The notes: a model not told the origin generated them from the letters alone. A DNA stretch of 64,000 nucleotides from Kriegella sp963975415 (GCF_963975415.1 NZ_CAXBGN010000002.1:434001-498000), one strand, 5' to 3'; numbered from the stretch's first letter, positions 34,550 to 43,851 are shown. Made by a program: numbers and translations.

Positions 34550-37000
34550 ATGAGAGCGATCGGCAAATTTGACTCTTACCATAAACAGCGTAAACTTCTA
34601 TTTTGCGGTATTATTCTATTGTCTTCCGCTAAAGCCTTCGCTCAAAACATTACCGTTTTAGATGCAGAAAGCAAATTGCCCATCGTAAATGTGGTAGTAT
34701 TTAACGATGATAGATCTGTAACGGCATTGTCCGATTTTGATGGAAAATGCGATTTATCAAAATTCGAAAGACACGAACGCATTACTTTTAAACACCTGAG
34801 CTATGAAACGTATAGGTCAACTAAATCACAAACTTTAAAGCGGGCCTCCCGAATTTTCATGACATCTAGGGCCGAGCATTTAGATGAGGTCGTGATGTCG
34901 GTTTCAAAATGGGAACAACAGAAAAAGGATATTCCTCAAAAAGTTGTTTTTATCGGTGCGCAAGAAATTTCATTTACCGCTCCACAGACTTCTGCCGACT
35001 TATTGGAACATAGTGGTCAAGTATTTGTGCAAAAAAGTCAACTAGGTGGCGGTAGCCCAATGATTCGGGGGTTCGCCACCAATCGGCTAGTTCTTTCCGT
35101 GGATGGTATTCGAATGAACAATGCGATTTTTAGAGGAGGGAATATTCAGAATATAATAGCTGTTGATCCCTTTACCGTTGATAAGACGGAAGTTATTTTT
35201 GGTCCTGGTTCTGTCATATATGGGAGTGATGCCATGGGGGGGGTCATGAATTTTTATACGAAAAAACCAGTGCTTTCAGATACCGATGGCTTGGCTATGT
35301 CGGGTAACGCCAAATATCGATTTTCTTCGGCCAACACCGAAAACACTTTTCACTTTGACATTAATTTGGGTAAAAGAAAATGGGCTTTTTTGACCAGTGC
35401 TTCGTACAATGATTTTGGCGATTTAAAAATGGGCGGTCATGGGCCGGTTTCCTATCTCAGAAACGAGTATGTTTCTACTATTGGTGGTGAAGATATCGTG
35501 AGCGTCAATAATAATGCCAGAAAGCAGGTTCCAACAGGTTACGACCAAATAAATGTAATGCAGAAAGTTGTTTTTGAACCAAATAACAATTGGAGCTACA
35601 ATTTTGGTATGCATTATTCTGAAACGTCTGATTACTCTAGATATGATAGGCTGATACGGCCAGGCCATGATGATGACAAATTCAGGTCGGCCGAATGGTA
35701 TTATGGCCCTCAAAAATGGTTTTTGGGCAATTTCCAGATCGACAAAAAAGGAAAAGGAAAGTTCTACGACGGACTTAAGATTACGACGGCATATCAGCAT
35801 TTCGAAGAGAGCCGGCACGATCGAGCCTTTCAAGATACCGACTTGTTCTCGACGAAAGAAGAGGTAGATGCCATTTCTTCGAATATTGATTTTGAAAACA
35901 AAAAAATTGGTAACCTGCGATTGTACTATGGGGGCGAGTATATCTTTAACAAAGTAAGTTCTGTAGGCGATGTGCTAAACATTGAGACTAATACCTCATT
36001 GAATGCAGCCTCAAGATATCCAGATGGATCTACTTGGCAGACCTTGGCGGGGTATCTTCATGGTGAGTATAAGGCAAAGCCCAATTTCACGATGCTCGGT
36101 GGTTTGCGGTATAGCCATGTGTGGATCGATGCCGATTTTGACAAGACCTTTTATCCTTTTCCATTTGACGATGCCAATTTGAGTACCGGGGCATTGACTG
36201 GTAGCGTAGGGTTCAGTTGGCTTCCACGAGCAGACTTGCAGTTCACACTTAACGGTTCAACGGGCTTCAGGGCCCCGAATATAGATGATGTGGGGAAAAT
36301 TTTTGATTCCGAACCTGGTTCGGTGGTCGTTCCCAACCCTGATTTGGTAGCTGAATATGCCTATAATATGGAGCTGGGAGTACAGAAAAACTTTAGTGAT
36401 AAGGTGGTTTTTAAAGCCGCCTCTTTCTATACGTATTTGGTAGATGCCCTAGTACGCCGTGATTTTATGTTCAATGGAAATTCGCAGATTGAATATAAGG
36501 GAGAATTGAGCAATGTTCAAGCCATACAGAATGCTGCCAAAGCTTATGTATATGGTTTTGAATTTGGGTTGGAGGCTTTTTTCACGGATAACCTTTCTAT
36601 GTCTTCGAACCTGACATTGACGGAAGGAATCGAAGAAGAGGATGATGGTACTGATTCTCCAGCAAGACATGTTCCACCGACCTTTGGAAACTTTCATGTC
36701 AAATGGAAGAATCAACGACTTAAAACAGATGTGTTCTTGAATTATAATGGGGAAATTGTTTTTTCCAATTTAGCTACATCGGAAAAAAGCAAAGACTATA
36801 TGTACGCTATCGATACCGATGGCAATCCATACTCCCCATCTTGGTATACCTTAAATGTGCGAACGCAATATTCTGTGTCAAACAATTTAAAAGCGAATGT
36901 TTCACTGGAAAACATTACTGACCAACGGTATCGTTCTTATTCATCGGGTATTGTGGCCCCGGGCACAAACCTTATAATTGGCATAGGTTATAATTTTTGA
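34550..37000 (+). CDS. TonB-dependent receptor, heme/hemoglobin-receptor type (816 aa)
   Basis: From the ATG at 34550 there is a signal peptide (LLFCGIILLSSAKAFAQ), a CarboxypepD_reg-like domain (about 32-105), a plug with KSQLGGGSPMIRGFATNRLV and VIFGPGSVIYGSDAMGGVMN, and a barrel that ends LIIGIGYNF. The plug sequence is the one seen in heme and hemoglobin receptors of the HmuR/HutA kind, so heme iron uptake is a reasonable inference. A longer frame from 34469 overlaps recO and would place a hydrophobic run before the signal peptide. A terminator follows. Confidence 0.88.
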   Translation: MRAIGKFDSYHKQRKLLFCGIILLSSAKAFAQNITVLDAESKLPIVNVVVFNDDRSVTALSDFDGKCDLSKFERHERITFKHLSYETYRSTKSQTLKRASRIFMTSRAEHLDEVVMSVSKWEQQKKDIPQKVVFIGAQEISFTAPQTSADLLEHSGQVFVQKSQLGGGSPMIRGFATNRLVLSVDGIRMNNAIFRGGNIQNIIAVDPFTVDKTEVIFGPGSVIYGSDAMGGVMNFYTKKPVLSDTDGLAMSGNAKYRFSSANTENTFHFDINLGKRKWAFLTSASYNDFGDLKMGGHGPVSYLRNEYVSTIGGEDIVSVNNNARKQVPTGYDQINVMQKVVFEPNNNWSYNFGMHYSETSDYSRYDRLIRPGHDDDKFRSAEWYYGPQKWFLGNFQIDKKGKGKFYDGLKITTAYQHFEESRHDRAFQDTDLFSTKEEVDAISSNIDFENKKIGNLRLYYGGEYIFNKVSSVGDVLNIETNTSLNAASRYPDGSTWQTLAGYLHGEYKAKPNFTMLGGLRYSHVWIDADFDKTFYPFPFDDANLSTGALTGSVGFSWLPRADLQFTLNGSTGFRAPNIDDVGKIFDSEPGSVVVPNPDLVAEYAYNMELGVQKNFSDKVVFKAASFYTYLVDALVRRDFMFNGNSQIEYKGELSNVQAIQNAAKAYVYGFEFGLEAFFTDNLSMSSNLTLTEGIEEEDDGTDSPARHVPPTFGNFHVKWKNQRLKTDVFLNYNGEIVFSNLATSEKSKDYMYAIDTDGNPYSPSWYTLNVRTQYSVSNNLKANVSLENITDQRYRSYSSGIVAPGTNLIIGIGYNF

Positions 37001-37050
37001 AATTTGAGCAGAACTTGGTCATCTATGCCATTGGGGTATTGCCACAAAAA

Positions 37051-37081
37051 ACCCTGACAAAACTGCCAGGGTCATTTTTTT
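37051..37081 (+). terminator. Terminator after the heme-type TonB receptor
   Basis: ACCCTG at 37051-37056 pairs with CAGGGT at 37067-37072 and is followed by a T-run at 37075-37081. The A-run before the stem makes it usable on the minus strand too, for the convergent lipoprotein gene at 37099. Confidence 0.7.
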
Positions 37082-37098
37082 GATTTGGCTGTCCGCTA

Positions 37099-37398
37099 TT
37101 AATTGTCAACAGCGTCCTTTACTTTGTCAATCCCATCTTGAGCTGCGTTCTTAACATCTTCGCCGGCTTCTTTGGCCTTATCGGCAGCATTTTCACCAGC
37201 TTCTTTAATGTCTTCGCCCACTTCCTTAGCCTTATCCATGGCATCTTCACCCACTTCTTCAAGATCCTCACCAGCTTCCTCCATGGCATCGCCTGCCTCT
37301 TCAGTAGCACTTTTAGCCTTATCGGCAGCTTCCCTGCACGAAACGAAAGAAACACTTAGGGCAAGCATTAGAATTGAACTTAAAATTACCTTTTTCAT
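37099..37398 (-). CDS. Small lipoprotein with amphipathic 11-residue repeats
   Basis: From the ATG at 37398 the product has 99 residues: a signal peptide with lipobox (LALSVSFVSC), then an Ala/Glu/Lys/Asp-rich tail of repeats such as EEAGEDLEEVGEDAMDKAKE and AADKAKEAGEDVKNAAQDG. The periodicity matches LEA-like or apolipoprotein-like amphipathic helices, disordered in water and helical on membranes or when dry. It may be an envelope stress or membrane-stabilising lipoprotein. An earlier ATG at 37428 would add 10 residues that spoil the signal peptide. Confidence 0.75.
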   Translation of the reverse strand: MKKVILSSILMLALSVSFVSCREAADKAKSATEEAGDAMEEAGEDLEEVGEDAMDKAKEVGEDIKEAGENAADKAKEAGEDVKNAAQDGIDKVKDAVDN

Positions 37399-37529
37399 TG
37401 TTTTTAGTTTTAATTGTTTATAGTCCATTGTTTAGTTGCAGGTATATACGTCACAATTGGCCTTTTGGATGATTCTCTTTTCAACCACCCCATCTATTTT
37501 CTGAAAAAGCCTATGAATATTGACTTCAC

Positions 37530-37551
37530 GTCACATTTCCTAGTTTGTGAC
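37530..37551. promoter_or_regulatory. 22-bp palindrome upstream of the DUF4382 gene
   Basis: GTCACA at 37530-37535 and TGTGAC at 37546-37551 are perfect inverted half-sites with a 10-base spacer, between two divergent genes (37398 and 37655). The symmetry suggests a dimeric regulator site, but the regulator is not known. Confidence 0.4.
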
Positions 37552-37654
37552 AAATCGGCATTTCATCGATAATCTCAATTTTTAACATTTTTTTAAGAAT
37601 ATTAGGTAGGGTTCAGTTGTTCCATACCAAATTGTCCCATAAAAATTCAATCTT

Positions 37655-38608
37655 ATGAAAAAGTATTTAAAAAATGGAGCCTTATTAGGTCTAACGATGA
37701 TGGCCATGATCGCTTGTAGTAAAAGCGATGATGGAGAAAAGAACACAGATGGTGAATCTTACAATACTACGTTTAAAATTACCGATGCACCGGTCGACAA
37801 TGCTAATATAGAAGCAGTGTTCGTTACAATCTCTGATGTGAAAGTTGATGGTACTTCATTAGAAGGGTTTAATACCACAACCATAGAACTTTCGGCCCTT
37901 GTCAATGGAAAAACCGAAACTTTGGGAAATCTTGATTTGCAGGCGGGTTCTTATTCCGACATTGTTTTGGAATTGGATTATGATATGGACTCCTTTGGGA
38001 ATAGTCCGGGTTGCTATGTAGAAATGGCCGATGGATCTAAAGACAAGTTAGAGGCGAGCTCTAAAAAAATCAATATTTCCAATGCCTTCGAAGTGTTTAC
38101 TTCCACATCAAACGAAATCATTATCGATTTTGATTTGAGAAAGGCCGTTAAAGAAGAACAGGGCGCGGTCTCATCGAATTTTGAATTCGTATCCACTTCA
38201 GAACTTTCTGCTAGTATCAGAACGATCAACGAAGAATTTACAGGTGAAATTTCGGGTACGGCAAACGATACGAATAATACTTCTGACAAAGTTGTGGTCT
38301 ACTGCTATGAAAAAGGCGCCTTTGATGCCGAAACTGAAACGGAAGGACAAGGTTCCAGTAACGTTACTTTTGCCAATGCCATTACCAGTGCCGAGGTCAG
38401 TGCCACCAATGGGAGCTATAGTCTTAATTTCTTGGCAGAAGGGGAATATGAATTGGTTTTTGCTTCCTACAATAAAGATGGTGACGCCTTTTATTTTAAT
38501 TCGCTTTTGGAAGTCGAATCGACTACCGGGTTGAATTTAGGTGCCATAAGCGTTTCCGCAGCGCTCCAAATCAGTGCCAATGTTACCATTACGGGTACCA
38601 AACAATAA
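37655..38608 (+). CDS. DUF4382 domain lipoprotein
   Basis: A 317-residue lipoprotein (signal peptide with lipobox MMAMIAC). Residues about 37-185 are DUF4382 (FKITDAPVDNANIEAVFVTI, then LDLQAGSYSDIVLELD). The C-terminal half (about 195-317) is a beta-sandwich, perhaps carboxypeptidase-regulatory-like (VSATNGSYSLNFLAEGEYEL). It is presumably on the cell surface or in the periplasm; the function is unknown. It is monocistronic, with a terminator at 38629-38655. Confidence 0.88.
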   Translation: MKKYLKNGALLGLTMMAMIACSKSDDGEKNTDGESYNTTFKITDAPVDNANIEAVFVTISDVKVDGTSLEGFNTTTIELSALVNGKTETLGNLDLQAGSYSDIVLELDYDMDSFGNSPGCYVEMADGSKDKLEASSKKINISNAFEVFTSTSNEIIIDFDLRKAVKEEQGAVSSNFEFVSTSELSASIRTINEEFTGEISGTANDTNNTSDKVVVYCYEKGAFDAETETEGQGSSNVTFANAITSAEVSATNGSYSLNFLAEGEYELVFASYNKDGDAFYFNSLLEVESTTGLNLGAISVSAALQISANVTITGTKQ

Positions 38609-38628
38609 CAGAAAAAATAGTCTTATAT

Positions 38629-38655
38629 AAAAGCCTCTTCAAAAAGAGGCTTTTT
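38629..38655 (+). terminator. Terminator after the DUF4382 gene
   Basis: An 11-bp stem (38629-38639 with 38644-38654) with a four-base loop and a short T-run. It separates the lipoprotein gene from the ileS promoter. Confidence 0.75.
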
Positions 38656-38689
38656 GTTTTACACCCCTTATACTTTACTTAAAAATCAC

Positions 38690-38697
38690 TAATTTTG
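38690..38697 (+). promoter_or_regulatory. Minus-7 element of ileS
   Basis: TAATTTTG is a perfect TAnnTTTG box 33 bases before the ileS start codon. I see no convincing minus-33 box. Confidence 0.55.
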
Positions 38698-38730
38698 CGG
38701 ACTTAATTTGTAGCGGTAGAAGAAGTTACT

Positions 38731-41700
38731 ATGAAGTTTGCAGAATATAATGGACTGGATTTACCAAAAGTAGCGGAAGAAATTCTTGACTATTGGAAAG
38801 AGAACCAGATTTTTGAAAAAAGCGTTTCAACAAGGGAAGGTCAAAATACCTATGTGTTTTATGAGGGCCCCCCTTCTGCAAACGGCATGCCGGGCATTCA
38901 CCATGTAATGGCACGCACTATTAAAGATATTTTTCCACGTTACAAGACCATGAAAGGTTTTCAGGTAAAACGGAAAGCTGGCTGGGATACGCACGGCCTA
39001 CCCATAGAGCTTGGGGTCGAAAAAGAATTGGGTATCACGAAGGAAGATATTGGCAAAAAAATATCCGTAGAGGAATACAATGCTGCTTGTAAAAAAGCAG
39101 TAATGCGCTATACCGATGTATGGAATGAAATGACAGAAAAGGTGGGCTATTGGGTCGATATGGAAGACCCGTATATCACCTACAAGTCAAAATATATGGA
39201 ATCGGTCTGGTGGTTGTTGAAACAAATATATGATAAAGGCCTTATTTACAAAGGCTATACCATTCAACCCTATTCCCCAAAAGCCGGTACCGGATTAAGT
39301 TCACACGAACTCAATCAACCGGGAACATATCAAGATGTTACCGATACTACAGTGGTGGCCCAATTTAAGGCCATAGAAGATTCATTACCTGATTTTCTTC
39401 AAAACGAGGGTACAATCCATTTTTTGGCGTGGACGACCACTCCGTGGACATTGCCATCGAACACGGCATTAACGGTCGGACCGAAAATCGATTATGTTTT
39501 GGTCGAGACGTATAATCAGTACACATTTCAGCCCATGAACGTTGTACTGGCCAAGGGTCTTGTGGCCAAGCAATTTGTCGGAAAGTTCCATCAAGTCGAA
39601 ACAAAACCTGAATTATTGGAGTATAATTCCGGTGATAAAAAAATTCCATTTTACGTCGTAAAAGAATTTAAGGGTAAAGATTTGGTCGGTATTAAGTACG
39701 AACAACTGATCGATTATGCACAACCTTATCAAAATCCTGAGAATGCTTTTCGGGTAATTACAGGTGACTTTGTAACCACCGAGGATGGAACCGGAATCGT
39801 ACATACGGCACCGACTTTTGGTGCAGATGATGCCTTGGTCGCCAAACAGGCCGTTCCCGAAGTTCCACCATTACTGGTCTTAGACGAAAATAACAACCCT
39901 GTTCCATTAGTCGACTTGCAAGGGAAGTTTCGGTCAGAAATGAAAGAATGGGGTGGCAAATATGTAAAAAATGAATATTATGAAGATGGTCAGGCCCCAG
40001 AGCGATCTATAGATGTAGAAATAGCCATTCGATTAAAGGAAGAGAACAAAGCATTTAAGGTTGAAAAGTATGTGCATAGTTATCCTAACTGTTGGCGTAC
40101 CGACAAACCTATTCTGTATTACCCGTTAGATTCGTGGTTTATCAAGGTCACCGATATAAAAGATCGTATGTACGAACTCAACCAATCGATAAACTGGAAG
40201 CCCAAGGCAACTGGCGATGGTCGATTTGGTAACTGGTTGGCCAATGCCAATGACTGGAACCTTTCGCGATCTCGGTATTGGGGTATACCCCTGCCGATTT
40301 GGCGCACTGAAGATGGTAAAGAAGAGCTCATGATAGGCTCCGTTGCCGAATTGAAATCGGAAATGGCCAAGGCCGTAACAGCCGGGGTTTTACAGAAAGA
40401 TATTTTTGAAGATTTCGTTGTAGATGATGTGTCTGAAGAAAATTATGACGGCATCGATCTTCATAAAAATATAGTTGACCAAATTATTCTGGTCTCGGCA
40501 TCGGGAAAACCGATGAAACGCGAGAGCGATTTGATCGATGTGTGGTTCGATAGTGGATCCATGCCTTACGCACAATGGCATTATCCGTTCGAGAACCGCG
40601 AGTTAATCGATAAAAGTAAAACATTCCCCGCCGATTTTATTGCCGAGGGCGTGGACCAGACCAGGGGCTGGTTTTATACATTACACGCCATTGCGACCAT
40701 GGTATTTGATTCTGTCGCCTATAAAAATGTGGTTTCTAACGGACTTGTACTTGACAAGGATGGCAAAAAAATGTCAAAACGCCTTGGTAATGCAGTAGAT
40801 CCGTTTGAAACGATGAAAAATCATGGGGCCGATGCTACCCGTTGGTATATGATTTCGAATGCCAATCCATGGGATAACTTGAAATTCGATGAAGAAGGCA
40901 TAGTAGAAGTAAAACGAAAGTTTTTTGGAACACTGTATAACACCTATTCCTTCTTCTGTCTTTATGCCAATATTGATGGGTTTGAGTATTCGGAGACAGA
41001 CATCCCACTATCGGAACGTCCTGAAATCGACCGATGGATTTTATCAGAATTACATTCACTAATAAAGAAAGTCGATGAAGCATATGCAGATTATGAACCT
41101 ACACGGGCTACTCGGGCGATTTCCGACTATGTTCAAGAAAATTTGAGCAATTGGTACGTGCGATTGAGTAGAAGACGTTTTTGGAAAGGGGATTATCAAA
41201 AAGATAAAATTTCCGCATATCAGACGCTTTATACTTGCTTGGCAACCGTAGCTAAATTATCGGCACCTGTTGCGCCATTCTTCATGGACCGCCTGTATAA
41301 AGACCTGACGCAAACTACACAAAAGGAGGTTTTCGAAAGTGTGCATTTAGCCGATTTCCCACTTTTCGATGCTAAGGTCGTAGATACAGACCTTGAGAGC
41401 AAAATGCAAAAGGCTCAAACGATTTCATCTTTGGTGCTCTCCATTCGGCAGAAGGAAAAAATTAAGGTGCGGCAACCGCTACAAAAAATCATGATTCCTG
41501 TTTTGGATAGAAAACAGAAGGAAGAGATCGAGGCAGTAGCCGATTTAATTAAATCGGAAGTGAATGTAAAGGAAATTGAGCTTCTTGATGACACTTCTGG
41601 TATTTTGGTAAAGCAGATCAAACCAAATTTTAAAGTTTTAGGACCAAAATTTGGGAGAGAAATGAAGCAAATAGCGGCTGCCGTAGGGCGCTTGGGACAG

Positions 41701-42129
41701 GAAGACATCCAGAAAATCGAGCAAGAGGGCGAAATATCACTGGATATTGAAAATAAAATTATTAAATTACAGTTACAAGATGTTGAAATAGCATCGCAAG
41801 ATATCGAAGGTTGGTTGGTGGCCAGTTCAGGTTCGCTTACCGTGGCGCTTGATGTAACCATTAACGATACACTTAGAAAAGAAGGGATTGCCAGGGAACT
41901 TGTAAACCGTATTCAGAATATTAGAAAAGAATCAGGATACGAGGTGACCGATAGAATCGATATCAAGATTCTTAAGGATGGGCTCGTTGAAAATGCGGTC
42001 GTCAACAACATTGATTATATAAAGACAGAGACGTTGACGGCAGAACTGAATTTTGAAGATAATTTGGAAAATGGAACAAAGGTTTCCTTTGATGAAATTA
42101 ACACGAAATTGTTTATTGAAAAACATTAG
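38731..42129 (+). CDS. ileS: Isoleucyl-tRNA synthetase, type 2
   Basis: A 1132-residue class I enzyme, longer than the about 930 residues of type 1 bacterial IleRS and similar in size to the eukaryote-like type 2. The first signature (residues about 49-60) reads PSANGMPGIHHV, so the HIGH tetrad is G55-I56-H57-H58. KMSKR is intact at 680-684. The editing domain is present (WTTTPWTLPSNTALTVG; EDGTGIVHTAPTFGADD). Type 2 enzymes, especially those with G-x-H-H, are known for strong mupirocin resistance. It heads a run with a DksA-like gene, a DUF4097-like gene and lspA. Confidence 0.96.
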   Translation: MKFAEYNGLDLPKVAEEILDYWKENQIFEKSVSTREGQNTYVFYEGPPSANGMPGIHHVMARTIKDIFPRYKTMKGFQVKRKAGWDTHGLPIELGVEKELGITKEDIGKKISVEEYNAACKKAVMRYTDVWNEMTEKVGYWVDMEDPYITYKSKYMESVWWLLKQIYDKGLIYKGYTIQPYSPKAGTGLSSHELNQPGTYQDVTDTTVVAQFKAIEDSLPDFLQNEGTIHFLAWTTTPWTLPSNTALTVGPKIDYVLVETYNQYTFQPMNVVLAKGLVAKQFVGKFHQVETKPELLEYNSGDKKIPFYVVKEFKGKDLVGIKYEQLIDYAQPYQNPENAFRVITGDFVTTEDGTGIVHTAPTFGADDALVAKQAVPEVPPLLVLDENNNPVPLVDLQGKFRSEMKEWGGKYVKNEYYEDGQAPERSIDVEIAIRLKEENKAFKVEKYVHSYPNCWRTDKPILYYPLDSWFIKVTDIKDRMYELNQSINWKPKATGDGRFGNWLANANDWNLSRSRYWGIPLPIWRTEDGKEELMIGSVAELKSEMAKAVTAGVLQKDIFEDFVVDDVSEENYDGIDLHKNIVDQIILVSASGKPMKRESDLIDVWFDSGSMPYAQWHYPFENRELIDKSKTFPADFIAEGVDQTRGWFYTLHAIATMVFDSVAYKNVVSNGLVLDKDGKKMSKRLGNAVDPFETMKNHGADATRWYMISNANPWDNLKFDEEGIVEVKRKFFGTLYNTYSFFCLYANIDGFEYSETDIPLSERPEIDRWILSELHSLIKKVDEAYADYEPTRATRAISDYVQENLSNWYVRLSRRRFWKGDYQKDKISAYQTLYTCLATVAKLSAPVAPFFMDRLYKDLTQTTQKEVFESVHLADFPLFDAKVVDTDLESKMQKAQTISSLVLSIRQKEKIKVRQPLQKIMIPVLDRKQKEEIEAVADLIKSEVNVKEIELLDDTSGILVKQIKPNFKVLGPKFGREMKQIAAAVGRLGQEDIQKIEQEGEISLDIENKIIKLQLQDVEIASQDIEGWLVASSGSLTVALDVTINDTLRKEGIARELVNRIQNIRKESGYEVTDRIDIKILKDGLVENAVVNNIDYIKTETLTAELNFEDNLENGTKVSFDEINTKLFIEKH

Positions 42130-42134
42130 AAAGT

Positions 42135-42518
42135 ATGGCAGAAGATTTAAAGATTAGATATTCGGACAAAGATTTAGCGGAATTCAAAGTTTTGATAGAG
42201 CAAAAAATAGAAAAAGCGAAGAGTCATTTAGATTTGCTCAAAAGCTCTTATATGAACGATGGCAACAACGGTACTGATGATACCTCGCCAACCTTTAAGG
42301 CCTTTGAAGAAGGGTCTCAAACCATGAGTAAAGAAGCCAATACACAGTTGGCCATTCGACAAGAGAAGTTTATCAGAGATTTGAAAAATGCCCTGCTGCG
42401 CATTGAAAACAAAACTTATGGTATTTGCCGGGTGACCGGAAAGTTGATCAATAAAGAACGCCTGAAACTTGTGCCCCATGCCACATTGAGTATCGAGGCT
42501 AAGAATATGCAGAAATAG
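42135..42518 (+). CDS. TraR/DksA-family protein lacking the zinc cysteines
   Basis: A 127-residue protein beginning five bases after ileS. It has the coiled-coil hairpin of DksA (about 10-90) and the family end GICRVTGKLINKERLKLVPH with ATLSIEAKN. Canonical DksA has four zinc-binding Cys; here only one Cys remains (in GICR), so the finger must fold without zinc. It could bind the RNA polymerase secondary channel, but the acidic tip residues should be checked. A terminator follows at once. Confidence 0.85.
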   Translation: MAEDLKIRYSDKDLAEFKVLIEQKIEKAKSHLDLLKSSYMNDGNNGTDDTSPTFKAFEEGSQTMSKEANTQLAIRQEKFIRDLKNALLRIENKTYGICRVTGKLINKERLKLVPHATLSIEAKNMQK

Positions 42519-42520
42519 AC

Positions 42521-42543
42521 AAACGCCCTTCGGGGCGTTTTTT
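42521..42543 (+). terminator. UUCG-loop terminator after the DksA-like gene
   Basis: An 8-bp stem (42521-42528 with 42533-42540) closed by a TTCG tetraloop and followed by Ts. The next gene starts at 42547, four bases later. Confidence 0.85.
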
Positions 42544-42546
42544 ATT

Positions 42547-43167
42547 ATGAAAAAGTCTTTTTATCTGCTTCTCTTGCTACATGCAACTTTATTGACGGCA
42601 CAAAAGGTGCTGAAAAAATCTTTTATTGACCCCGGCATCTCATTTATCAGGGTAGATGCCAACAATTGCTTTAAAGTCGAGCTAGAAACAGGTAATACGA
42701 ACGAAATGCTTATAGCGGCTAACATAGATGGGGAATACAGCAAAGAACTTCTATTAAATGTAAAGAGAGATGGGGCCACCACTTCGGTCAGTGCTGATTT
42801 TCAACCTAATTTTGTTCGCCCGAATGACAAATTAAGTGCACATAAGGTTATTTCGATTGCGTTGAAAATTACGGTACCAAAACAGAAAGAGGTGTACCTT
42901 CATGGTACGAGTTGCAATGTTTTTGCGTCAGGGCAGTACCAGTTTTTGCGGGTAACCCTAAACGACGGAAAATGTACCTTAAGTAATATTTCCGAATCGG
43001 CAAATATTATGACCCAAAGCGGCGATATTATGGTGAGTAGTACAAATGCAACTATTCTGGCGAGTAGCAAATACGGGCTTGTCGATAGCGTATCGATACC
43101 TAAAGGCGACACTAGTTTAGTTTTACGAACCACAACCGGAAATATCCATCTTAAGAAAACCGAATAA
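42547..43167 (+). CDS. Secreted beta-helix-like protein (DUF4097-like)
   Basis: A 206-residue protein with a signal peptide (about 1-18, LLHATLLTAQ). The rest is a run of short beta strands rich in Thr, Ser and Asn (YLHGTSCNVFASGQYQFLRV, then NIMTQSGDIMVSSTNATILA), as in DUF4097-type putative adhesins. It has no catalytic motif. It lies between the ileS/dksA-like pair and lspA in the same direction but after a terminator, so it needs read-through or its own promoter. Confidence 0.7.
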   Translation: MKKSFYLLLLLHATLLTAQKVLKKSFIDPGISFIRVDANNCFKVELETGNTNEMLIAANIDGEYSKELLLNVKRDGATTSVSADFQPNFVRPNDKLSAHKVISIALKITVPKQKEVYLHGTSCNVFASGQYQFLRVTLNDGKCTLSNISESANIMTQSGDIMVSSTNATILASSKYGLVDSVSIPKGDTSLVLRTTTGNIHLKKTE

Positions 43168-43173
43168 TATGTC

Positions 43174-43181
43174 TACTTTTG
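43174..43181 (+). promoter_or_regulatory. Minus-7 element of lspA
   Basis: TACTTTTG matches TAnnTTTG and lies 19 bases before the lspA start. Confidence 0.55.
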
Positions 43182-43200
43182 CCATTTATTATTGTAACGA

Positions 43201-43851
43201 ATGAGCCTAAATAAGTCCTTACTTTTAATCGCTGCTATTCTAATCGTAGATCAGCTGAGCAAATTATACATAAAGACCAATTTTGTTCTTGGTGAGCCTG
43301 TGGAAGTCTTCAGTTGGTTCAAAATACTTTTTATAGAAAATTCGGGAGCTGCTTGGGGAGCAAAATTAAGTGATTTTCTACCAATCTCAGAGCGATCGGG
43401 AAAATTGATATTGACTATATTTCGATTATTTGCCGTAGCCGGCATCGGGTATTGGTTATTCGACGTCATTCGTAAAAAATCTTCGCGGACATTAATTATT
43501 GCCGTTGCCTTGATTTTTGCAGGAGCCTTGGGCAACATTATTGATTCGGTTTTCTACGGCGTCTTGTTCGACCACAGCAACAATCAAGTCGCAACCTTAT
43601 TTTCTGATGAGCCGTATGGGGGCATATTCCACGGAAAGGTGGTAGATATGCTTTACTTTCCTATGATCGATACCATCTGGCCAGAATGGGTTCCTTTTGT
43701 AGGAGGTGAAAACTTTCGCTTCTTCGAGCCCGTCTTTAATGTGGCCGATACAGCTATTAGTACAGGGGTCGGCATACTTTTAGTATTTAATAAAAAAGCT
43801 TTTGGTACTGCGGAGGAAACAGCAGCAACCGAGGGAAATCAATCAACCTAA
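43201..43851 (+). CDS. lspA: Lipoprotein signal peptidase (signal peptidase II)
   Basis: A 216-residue inner-membrane aspartyl protease that removes lipoprotein signal peptides. Four membrane helices are visible. Family motifs are DQLSKLYIKTNF near 17, FIENSGAAWG near 48, the catalytic Asp in GNIIDSVFYG and the second in FNVADTAIS. There is a Bacteroidota-type insertion between the last helices (VVDMLYFPMIDT region), so the protein is longer than the usual 160-170. Its stop overlaps the convergent gene by four bases. Many lipoproteins in this window are its likely substrates. Confidence 0.93.
   Translation: MSLNKSLLLIAAILIVDQLSKLYIKTNFVLGEPVEVFSWFKILFIENSGAAWGAKLSDFLPISERSGKLILTIFRLFAVAGIGYWLFDVIRKKSSRTLIIAVALIFAGALGNIIDSVFYGVLFDHSNNQVATLFSDEPYGGIFHGKVVDMLYFPMIDTIWPEWVPFVGGENFRFFEPVFNVADTAISTGVGILLVFNKKAFGTAEETAATEGNQST

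Noticed and set aside
37138..37423. Two opposite-strand frames across the repeat lipoprotein gene.
   Set aside because: They arise from the repetitive codons of the real gene; the minus-strand frame has a signal peptide and lipobox, the others do not.
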